A stretch of DNA of 64,000 bases from Legionella_C sp963803545 (lineage in GTDB: Bacteria; Pseudomonadota; Gammaproteobacteria; Legionellales; Legionellaceae). Position 1 is the stretch's first letter, and every line of letters starts with the position of its first letter. Shown here in pieces: positions 8,482-14,241 of this stretch. The DNA is taken from contig CAWDMX010000004.1 of assembly GCA_963803545.1 (NCBI GenBank), positions 1,054,001 to 1,118,000 of the forward strand, in the 5' to 3' direction. The translations under genes and the position numbers were made by a program. The notes under the pieces were generated by a model. The model made no database searches, was not told the origin of the DNA, and saw nothing but the letters and a program-made list of their open reading frames with translations.

Positions 8482-8934
8482 TTAGCGTGTGTCTCTTCTT
8501 TTTCCCTGAATAAAAATGTTTTTGTTTTTTTTAGGTCGTTCAATGGGCGTTTCAGTCGCATCAATCAGTACAACGTCATATTCAACATCACTTTTTAACA
8601 AGGTTTTACGTCCAGGCAATGAGAATTTTCCATCTTTAATCAGCGTATCTTCAACCCAGCGTATATTACGATAACAAGCACTTTCACTAATCCCATAACT
8701 ACGCGAAATATGAAAGTATGTTCTATATTCGCGCAAATACTCCAACGCCATGAGCAACCTATCTTCGATGCCTAATTTATTAGGCTTACCTCCGTGAGAT
8801 TTTAATAGGGCTTCCGCTTCTCTCAAAATGCTTGTCATAACATCAAAAGTTGTACGTTTAACTCCTGTGAGCCTACGAAATCCTTCCGCGGGTTCCTCTT
8901 TTATTTGTTCGAACTTCATCAACTTCCTTGCCAA
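8482..8934 (-). CDS. IS5-family transposase OrfA, with -1 slippery site
   Basis: The 150-residue protein starts MARKLMKFEQIKEEPAEGF. It has the helix-turn-helix-type region RTYFHISRSYGISESACYR and the first catalytic Asp in VVLIDATETPIERP. Near its end the 0-frame reads CAG GGA AAA, forming the heptamer G GGA AAA (8506-8500 on the minus strand), a classic -1 frameshift site. Slipping there joins it to OrfB in the observed frame. Both frames look intact, so the element may be mobile. Confidence 0.9.
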   Translation of the reverse strand: MARKLMKFEQIKEEPAEGFRRLTGVKRTTFDVMTSILREAEALLKSHGGKPNKLGIEDRLLMALEYLREYRTYFHISRSYGISESACYRNIRWVEDTLIKDGKFSLPGRKTLLKSDVEYDVVLIDATETPIERPKKNKNIFIQGKRRDTR

Positions 8935-8963
8935 AAAATAAGAAGTTTAATTAAATGCTGAGG

Positions 8964-9395
8964 TTATGCAAGAGCTCTAATAGAAAATCCATCTCTACTT
9001 AACACTGATAATGTGTAAAAAAGGTCAATTAAAATCAATGATGAAAGTATAAAACCAAACCAGTCTAAAGGTGTTTTAGAACTGTGTTTGTCTTCTTTTA
9101 ATAAGGTTATCACTATGACAGATAAAACCAGACAAATTGGCCCAGAAAACAAAAAAACGGATTGCCATCCAAAACTAACTAATAAAACACCACCAAGAAA
9201 CGGAGCAATAGCTGGAGCTATTAGCGATGGAATAAAGGTAAAGCTAGTAATGCTAGCGTATTCTAACTTATCATAGATTCTATAAATCATCGTCATACCA
9301 ACAGGTATTAACAACCCGCCACCTATGCCTTGTAAAAATCTTAAAGCAATTAGCGTATTCACATCCGGAGCTATTGTACAAAGTGTAGAACCCAA
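8964..9395 (-). pseudogene. MFS (DHA2-type) transporter, middle fragment
   Basis: About 143 residues with four hydrophobic segments, including the MFS helix-4/5 pattern LRFLQGIGGGLLIPVG. Upstream, the frame is open back to the A-run at 9424-9430 (encoding ...IAIILFGLGSTLCT). This joins the N-terminal fragment if one A is restored. Downstream, the frame runs through SRDGFSIRA into the IS5 end at 8973. It is therefore the middle of a single transporter gene broken twice. Confidence 0.87.
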
Positions 9396-9412
9396 ACCAA
9401 ATAAAATAATTG

Positions 9413-9649
9413 CTATCGCATAATTTTTTTAAAGCCAAAGTATTCACCAAGCCAGCCACTTACTGGAATAGAAACAGCCAATGAGAGCAGAAACGCTAGA
9501 CTTATCCAATCAGTAGTCACAATAGGCACACTAAACTTTTTTGCTATTGTGGGTAAGGCTACATTAACAATTGTTAAGTCTGATCGATCTAAAAACAATA
9601 CAATTGTGTATATCAAAGCAACAAGTTGTTTATATCTAACGTTGTTCAC
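9413..9649 (-). pseudogene. MFS (DHA2-type) transporter, N-terminal fragment with A-run frameshift
   Basis: The first 78 residues carry the signature of DHA2 multidrug transporters, LDRSDLTIVNVALP in helix 1, followed by TDWISLAFLLSLAVSIPVSG and the A-loop motif GxxxxYFGFKK. The frame then hits a stop just after a run of seven A residues (complement of T at 9424-9430). Eight A residues would read KKNYAIAIILFGLG and restore the protein. The GTG start shares one base with the stop of the hydroxylase gene (TAGTG), so the two genes formed a coupled pair. The substrate is unknown. Confidence 0.87.
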
Positions 9650-10398
9650 TAACTATTATCCTCTACATTAATTCGGTTATAAAATTCTGGATTAATATAT
9701 TCTAAAGCAAAGATTTCTTCTTTTGTTAATGATGGGTTCCATGTGTCAAGAATTAAAACAATTCTAGTTGTATTGCCTTTATTCCAAACTTCATGCTCAA
9801 ACGAATCATCAAAAACTATACATTTTCCTTCAATCCATGTCTTTTGATTTGCTCCGACTCGAATACTAGCTCCCTCAGGTATAACCAAACCTAAGTGAGT
9901 TCGTAATTTAAAGTTATGAGGTCCACAGTGTGTACTGATATGTGTTCCAGGAGTCATTGCAGAAAAATATACTCTGCCTGCAATGTCAACACCAGGTACA
10001 TTTTTTAACAGTTGACAAGTTATTGGACACTTCTGATGGTTTTCAAAATATTTAATCCCGTTTTTATAAAAAAAGAAAGTATTCCATGTACCGTTTTGAG
10101 CAAGATGGTCATTGTCGGGATGTATTTCAATATTATTTTTTTCAAAAGCAAATAATGCTTCAATTTTAATTTTTTCAAAATTTTCTTCTAAAATTTTTGT
10201 CCAAGGATAATGCGTTGGGTTATGCCATGGTTTTGCATTTCTATCAGTAATATAATAATTGGGATATTGGCTTGGAGCACCTAACTTCCAATTCTCTCTT
10301 TTACCAAGTTCCAACATAGAAAATACTTTATGAATTTTTTCAGGGAGAATGTCATTTTCTTTACACCAGTAGCTAAGCAGTTTACTTTTTTCATTCAT
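9649..10398 (-). CDS. Aspartyl/asparaginyl beta-hydroxylase (AspH/LpxO-like) family protein
   Basis: This is a 249-residue Fe(II)/2-oxoglutarate dioxygenase-like protein. The C-terminal half has the family core: THISTHCGPHNFKLRTHLGL (around residues 151-171, first metal His and the Arg/His cluster) and FDDSFEHEVWNKG (around 197-208, distal His), then TRIVLILDTWNPSLT. Relatives hydroxylate Asp/Asn in proteins, lipid A acyl chains (LpxO) or peptide/amino-acid intermediates; the substrate here cannot be told. The ATG lies 3 bases from the IS6 end at 10402 and has no ribosome site, so the 5' end and promoter may have been lost or replaced by the IS. It was coupled to the MFS gene downstream. Confidence 0.83.
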   Translation of the reverse strand: MNEKSKLLSYWCKENDILPEKIHKVFSMLELGKRENWKLGAPSQYPNYYITDRNAKPWHNPTHYPWTKILEENFEKIKIEALFAFEKNNIEIHPDNDHLAQNGTWNTFFFYKNGIKYFENHQKCPITCQLLKNVPGVDIAGRVYFSAMTPGTHISTHCGPHNFKLRTHLGLVIPEGASIRVGANQKTWIEGKCIVFDDSFEHEVWNKGNTTRIVLILDTWNPSLTKEEIFALEYINPEFYNRINVEDNS

Positions 10399-10401
10399 AT
10401 T

Positions 10402-11223
10402 GGCTTTGTCGCAAAAATATTTTTGGTCAACAGATGGATTTATTTTGGGCGATTTTATGCCGCCAGTCCATAGAACTGTTCAAAAATAGTTTGATTGGCT
10501 GATTGCGTATGCTGTTTTTTTCTGAGCATGTGATGCAATTCAATGCCGGCTAACGTTGCATGCGCTGAGCTAAATGCTTTGAAGCCCTTCATTGGCTTGG
10601 TGATTTTCTTAATGAATCGATGGTCTTGTTCCACGATGTTATTGAGGTATTTGATTTGTCTCACCGTGAGCTGAACGAAAAGTCCACCTAACATAAATAG
10701 CAGCGCTAATTGTAAATTAATGGTATTAATTCCAGCTTTGTTAGCACCACTTTTATCCATTGTTACCTTGTCGGGTAAGCCATTACATCCGATGGCTTTC
10801 TCAAAAAATGCGCATGCCGCAGGCTCATCCCTTTTTTCTGAAAGCATGAAATCAACCGTCTTACCTGCCTTATCGACGGCTCGATACAAATAAACCCATT
10901 GGCCTTTCACCTTGATATAGGTCTCATCCATTCTCCATGAAATCCCAACAGGACGCTTGTAGCGCTTACGAAATGTCTCTTCCAATTGCGGAGCATACTC
11001 AACAACCCAGCGGTTAATCGTAGAATGATCCACTTTAAGACCACGCTCCAGAGCCAGCTCTTCAACATCACGGTAACTCAAGGAATAGGCCAGATACCAT
11101 CTGACCAGCATTAAAATAATGTCTTTCTTAAAATGACGCCATTTGAAACTAATCATATGAGTCTCGCCCTTGGTATTGAGGGCACCGATTGTAAAACAAT
11201 CCTTATTTTTTTGCGACAAAGCC
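10402..11223 (-). mobile_element. IS6-family element, copy 2 (intact)
   Basis: The 822-bp element has terminal inverted repeats GGCTTTGTCGCAAAAA... / ...TTTTTTGCGACAAAGCC and one transposase gene, the size and plan of IS6/IS26-type elements. It lies in the same orientation as copy 1 at 5555-7363, so the two bracket about 3 kb of cargo. Flanks TTCATATT and CTTAAATT are not an 8-bp duplication, as expected when members of a bracketing pair exchange or move as a unit. Confidence 0.92.
10455..11156 (-). CDS. IS6-family transposase
   Basis: The protein has 233 residues from MISFKWRHFKKDIIL, matching the usual ~234 for the family; an upstream frame to 11219 only reads into the terminal repeat. It has the N-terminal helix-turn-helix (SYRDVEELALERGLKVDHST) and the DDE triad: Asp in WRMDETYIKVKG, Asp in VTMDKSGANKAG, Glu in NNIVEQDHRFIKK. 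The K-x-x-[RK] region after the Glu is also present. No lesion is visible; this is probably the active source for the copies and remnants in the window. Confidence 0.95.
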   Translation of the reverse strand: MISFKWRHFKKDIILMLVRWYLAYSLSYRDVEELALERGLKVDHSTINRWVVEYAPQLEETFRKRYKRPVGISWRMDETYIKVKGQWVYLYRAVDKAGKTVDFMLSEKRDEPAACAFFEKAIGCNGLPDKVTMDKSGANKAGINTINLQLALLFMLGGLFVQLTVRQIKYLNNIVEQDHRFIKKITKPMKGFKAFSSAHATLAGIELHHMLRKKQHTQSANQTIFEQFYGLAA

Positions 11224-11234
11224 CTTAAATTTGC

Positions 11235-11255
11235 TTAAGGGCTAAAAACCCTTAA
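11235..11255. repeat. Hairpin TTAAGGG/CCCTTAA beside a decayed transposase gene
   Basis: A 7-bp inverted repeat with a 7-base AT-rich loop (11235-11241 and 11249-11255) lies between the IS6 end and the transposase remnant at 11294. It may be part of the outer end of that decayed insertion sequence; there is no T-run to make it a good terminator. Confidence 0.4.
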
Positions 11256-11293
11256 AATCGTCTCCTTCGTTTTATGGAGAAAACGAAATAGAT

Positions 11294-11527
11294 ATGCTTG
11301 ACATTTATACAGATTATTTGATTTTCCAAAATAAACACGCAACAGCAACGGGGCTATCAGACATGTTGGAAGGTGATATTACTTATGACAAAGTGACACG
11401 TTTTTTTCGGCTTAATGAGTTTGGTTCAAAATCACTATGGAATAGTGGCTTTAATTTGGGTAGTGCCCTGAGGGATAGTCAGCTTTTTTTAAACAATAAA
11501 GATTCTAAATTCCCCATCCAGTTATAA
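11294..11527 (+). pseudogene. Transposase remnant (IS4/IS701-like), N-terminal part
   Basis: The start MLDIYTDYLIFQNKHATATG followed by LSDMLEGDITYDKVTRFF and NEFGSKSLWN matches the N-terminus of a transposase family common in Legionella-like bacteria (IS4/IS701-type, family assignment tentative). Full-length members are several hundred residues. Here the similarity fades after SKSLWN and the frame stops at 77 residues, so only the beginning remains. It starts about 70 bases from the IS6 end at 11223. Confidence 0.65.
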
Positions 11528-11562
11528 GTGAGATAGAAAAATGTACTAACTCAGTAGGTGGG

Positions 11563-11748
11563 ATGGTTCATCACATTAAAGCCCTACGAAGTCACGTTGA
11601 ATTGTGCGTGTTACGATATAAGAAAATTATCGCTCCAACCATGAAAGCACGAGAGATCCCGCAACGAAAAACAGAGGGTGGGATAGCTACGCACGTATTA
11701 AACCGAATGACATTTTTTGGTATGCCAGTCTCAGTAAAAGTGAAATAG
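11563..11748 (+). pseudogene. Possible second piece of the decayed transposase
   Basis: A 61-codon frame reading HIKALRSHVELCVLRYKKIIAPTMK and ending RMTFFGMPVSVKVK lies just downstream of the transposase N-terminal remnant, on the same strand. The basic, hydrophobic pattern would fit a C-terminal scrap of the same element, but I cannot confirm the match, and it lacks catalytic residues. It could also be a chance frame. From 11750 to 11972 the DNA is AT-rich and I see nothing else. Confidence 0.35.
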
Positions 11749-11972
11749 AATAAATCAGATTGGGGTGATATTTACCTTTATTTGATTTATTCAACAACGC
11801 TTATACACTAGACCTAGATCACAAAAAAGTGTAATGTTATTGTCTTTTAATTAAAACCTGTGTAATGTTATTACGCATTAAAGTAATTATATTTAATTTT
11901 TTTTATTTAACAAATGCGCACACAACCAATGATTTTTGTTAAACCTGGTCATCATAATTTATGAGTTAGAGA

Positions 11973-12010
11973 GGGGCTTTGTCGCAAAAATATTTTTGCG
12001 ACAAAGCCCC
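11973..12010. repeat. Perfect 38-bp palindrome made of two IS6 terminal repeats
   Basis: The left half GGGGCTTTGTCGCAAAAAT (11973-11991) is followed directly by its exact reverse complement (11992-12010). Each half carries the terminal repeat of the IS6 elements at 5555 and 10402, in head-to-head arrangement with no internal sequence. It looks like a scar left after the whole body of an IS6 copy was lost, or a minimal end-to-end derivative. As RNA it would form a very strong hairpin. Confidence 0.9.
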
Positions 12011-12071
12011 GCGAACGCGGTATCGCAACATAATTGCAAAGTTGTCTGATAAGCCGTCTTCTGTATAAAAT

Positions 12072-12100
12072 TTGTTTTATAGACAATCCTGATTTATACT
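12072..12100 (+). promoter_or_regulatory. Sigma-70-like promoter for the small lipoprotein gene
   Basis: TTGTTT (12072-12077) and TATACT (12095-12100) are separated by an ideal 17 bases; the expected start is near 12107, leaving a short leader with AAGGA about 8 bases before the ATG at 12131. Confidence 0.6.
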
Positions 12101-12130
12101 TTTTAATAACCACTTAGCAAGGATGCAACC

Positions 12131-12280
12131 ATGAAAAAATTAATTTTGTTAGTTGGAATTATTTCATCTACCGCAAGTTTAGTAGGGTGCTGCGGTGACG
12201 GTGTGTACGGTTGCGCAAACGCTAATGGAACCGCCCAGCTTTCAACAAATAATTGCTGTGGCAATGCGAATTGGTATTAA
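12131..12280 (+). CDS. Small Cys-rich lipoprotein-like peptide (49 residues)
   Basis: The 49-codon gene begins MKKLILLVGIISS and has a lipobox-like LVGC (Cys about residue 20). It would be exported and lipidated by the standard Lgt/LspA route. The mature part is only about 30 residues, rich in Cys, Gly and Asn (CCGDGVYGCANANG, then NNCCGNANWY). A good ribosome site (AAGGA) and promoter precede it, which supports real expression. It is comparable to entericidin-type or other tiny lipoproteins in size, but I see no clear family match. No neighbour is linked to it; minD starts 710 bases further on. Confidence 0.65.
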   Translation: MKKLILLVGIISSTASLVGCCGDGVYGCANANGTAQLSTNNCCGNANWY

Positions 12281-12990
12281 AATTTCAGTATCAGTACGGC
12301 GGTAAAACCCCTCTTTATTTCTTAAAGACTTTCACAAAGAATTCCGCCATCTACGATTTTTAAACAGCAGGATGCGATTATCCTGCACTGAGAAAAACCG
12401 TTTATACAGTCTTTAATCCGATCATTAATCAAGCACCATCTAAACAAAAAACAATCGGCCAGGGGCACCCTACCCTTTTTACCCTTTCGCTCAAGAAAAA
12501 AGCCCACAGCGTACAGAAAAATGGCGGGCTTGCGTGATAATTTAGGGCGGTGCTAAGTTCAGCGTTTAATCATTGATGAGCAAGCGATGCACCGCTTAAA
12601 AGCATGCTTAAGCGCTAACAGCTTTTCAAAAACGCTCCTTGTTATCAATACCCGGTCGACTTATTACGCATCAAGATCTCATAATGATTTAGCTGAAATC
12701 TTAAATCTATTATAAAGCACAAAAGTCTTGCTTTTTACTTACAATCAACTCAAAACAATAAAAAAAATTCCTTTATCGTGCAAAAATTCACGACAAACCC
12801 TATACAACATTAATAATACGAATCCGTTAAACAGTACCTGAGTCAATGATACTACAATTGTAAATTTATGGTTATTTAGTACTCATAATTAAGCGCTCTA
12901 TGATTATATTATAAATTGGGCTTGAAATGAGCAATGATTCCCATGTAAACTGAGAATTATCTAGTCGAAAGGCATAACAGGGGCACCAAG
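12281..12990. other. Gene-free stretch upstream of minD
   Basis: About 710 bases without a convincing gene. It holds short hairpins such as CAGGAT...ATCCTG near 12369-12386 and AT-rich DNA with several -10-like boxes just before minD (e.g. TATATT near 12907). In enterobacteria minC occupies this position; no MinC-like sequence could be read on the plus strand. A 61-codon minus-strand frame at 12322-12507 has no ribosome site or recognisable pattern. Confidence 0.5.
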
Positions 12991-13821
12991 TTGGCTAAAA
13001 TTATTGTTATTACCTCCGGGAAGGGTGGTGTTGGTAAAACTACAACCTCAGCAGCTATCTCAGCGGGTTTAGCTTTACGCGGGCATAAAACTGTTGTAGT
13101 TGACTTTGATATTGGATTACGAAATCTTGATATCATCATGGGTTGTGAACGCCGTGTTGTTTATGATTTTATTAATATAATCAACGGTGAAGCGAGTTTA
13201 AACCAAGCGCTTATCAAAGATAAACGCGTATCCAACTTATTTATCCTGCCGGCATCTCAAACGCGTGATAAAGATGCTCTAAATCTTGAGGGTGTTGAAA
13301 TTATCCTTAAGGAACTGTCTAAAGATTTTGAGTATATCGTATGCGATTCACCCGCGGGTATCGAGACTGGCGCATTAATGGCGATGTATTTTGCCGACCA
13401 CGCTATCGTTGTTACTAATCCTGAAATTTCCTCGGTACGTGATTCCGATAGAATTTTAGGGATTCTAGCCAGTAAGACCAAACGGGCTATTGAAAACAGC
13501 ACCCCTATTCAAGAGCATTTGTTAATTACTCGGTACGATCTGGAGCGTGTTGCAAAAGGTGAGATGCTGTCTGTTACCGATGTGAAAGATATTTTAGCAA
13601 TTCCTTTAATCGGCGTCATTCCAGAATCGAATGCTGTTTTAAAAGCATCCAATACAGGAACTCCAGTGGTTTTTGATCAAACCAGTGATGCCTGTATGGC
13701 TTATACCGATGCTGTCTCTCGGTTTTTAGGTGAGATTTGCCCTATGCGTTACATTTCTTCCGAACGCAAAGGATTGCTTCGTCGTTTATTTAGAAAAAAT
13801 AAGGAGGGCGTGCCAGTATGA
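12991..13821 (+). CDS. minD: Septum site-determining ATPase MinD
   Basis: MinD is the membrane-cycling ATPase that, with MinC and MinE, keeps FtsZ rings away from cell poles. The deviant Walker A GKGGVGKTT with the signature Lys is at residues 10-18, followed by the switch regions DFDIGLRN and CDSPAGIE. The C-terminal amphipathic membrane anchor RKGLLRRLFRKNKEGV is present. Length is 276 residues, usual. The start is TTG at 12991, preceded by AGGGGC; no in-frame ATG fits the conserved N-terminus MAKIIVITSGKGG. Its stop overlaps minE by ATGA. No minC lies immediately upstream. Confidence 0.95.
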   Translation: MAKIIVITSGKGGVGKTTTSAAISAGLALRGHKTVVVDFDIGLRNLDIIMGCERRVVYDFINIINGEASLNQALIKDKRVSNLFILPASQTRDKDALNLEGVEIILKELSKDFEYIVCDSPAGIETGALMAMYFADHAIVVTNPEISSVRDSDRILGILASKTKRAIENSTPIQEHLLITRYDLERVAKGEMLSVTDVKDILAIPLIGVIPESNAVLKASNTGTPVVFDQTSDACMAYTDAVSRFLGEICPMRYISSERKGLLRRLFRKNKEGVPV

Positions 13822-14087
13822 GTATTTTAAACTATTTACGCAAAAGGAATAATACCGCATCAGTAGCTAAGGAACGCTTACAAATTATTATTTCGCATGA
13901 GCGCACGCAGCGAAACGCACCGGATTATCTTCCAAAGCTTCAGGAAGAAATTTTAGCAGTGATTGCTAAATACATCCCCATTACTAAAGATAAGGTTAGT
14001 GTTAATTTAGAGAGAAACGGTGACAGTGCTGTTCTCGAGCTGAATGTAACCATGCCTGAAGAAGCTTTAGAAGAGGTTACATGTTAG
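13818..14087 (+). CDS. minE: Cell division topological specificity factor MinE
   Basis: The 89-residue protein starts MSILNYLRKRNNTASVAKERL, containing the amphipathic membrane-targeting segment. The anti-MinCD helix region follows (LQIIISHERTQR) and then the dimerisation domain (YLPKLQEEILAVIAKYI...VSVNLE). MinE triggers MinD ATP hydrolysis and drives pole-to-pole oscillation. Its ATG overlaps the minD stop (ATGA), and a ribosome site (AGGAGG) sits in the end of minD. A bidirectional terminator follows at 14149-14183. Confidence 0.95.
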   Translation: MSILNYLRKRNNTASVAKERLQIIISHERTQRNAPDYLPKLQEEILAVIAKYIPITKDKVSVNLERNGDSAVLELNVTMPEEALEEVTC

Positions 14088-14148
14088 TTTGTTCGCGTAG
14101 CAGGTAGTTTTTTTTGGTGTTAATCGTGCTCGTGCTGGCACCAAGATT

Positions 14149-14183
14149 AAAAAAGACAGGTCGTTTAACTCCCTGTCTTTTTT
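14149..14183. terminator. Bidirectional terminator between minE and fadE
   Basis: A perfect 12-bp stem, AAAAAAGACAGG (14149-14160) with its complement at 14172-14183 and an 11-base loop, has an A-run on one side and a T-run on the other. It can therefore end both minE transcripts (plus) and fadE transcripts (minus, about 60 bases after its stop). Confidence 0.88.
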
Positions 14184-14241
14184 CTTTTGCAGAATCCTTA
14201 AATTAACAACTTGATACCTGCGTTGCTATTTACCTCTACTT

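Larger units (their letters stand above)
8083..8973 (-). mobile_element. IS5-family element inserted in the MFS gene
   Basis: Perfect 12-bp terminal inverted repeats, TCTTGCATAACC at 8083-8094 and its complement at 8962-8973, enclose an 891-bp element with two overlapping transposase frames on the minus strand. It interrupts a continuous MFS reading frame. I could not identify a convincing short target duplication at the ends chosen, so the outermost one or two bases are uncertain. Confidence 0.88.

Noticed and set aside
11563..11748. Idea that this frame is an independent small gene
   Set aside because: It has no good start signals and lies directly behind a transposase remnant on the same strand, so a decayed IS piece is the simpler reading.
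12322..12507. A 61-codon minus-strand frame before minD
   Set aside because: No ribosome site or conserved pattern, and it does not resemble MinC.
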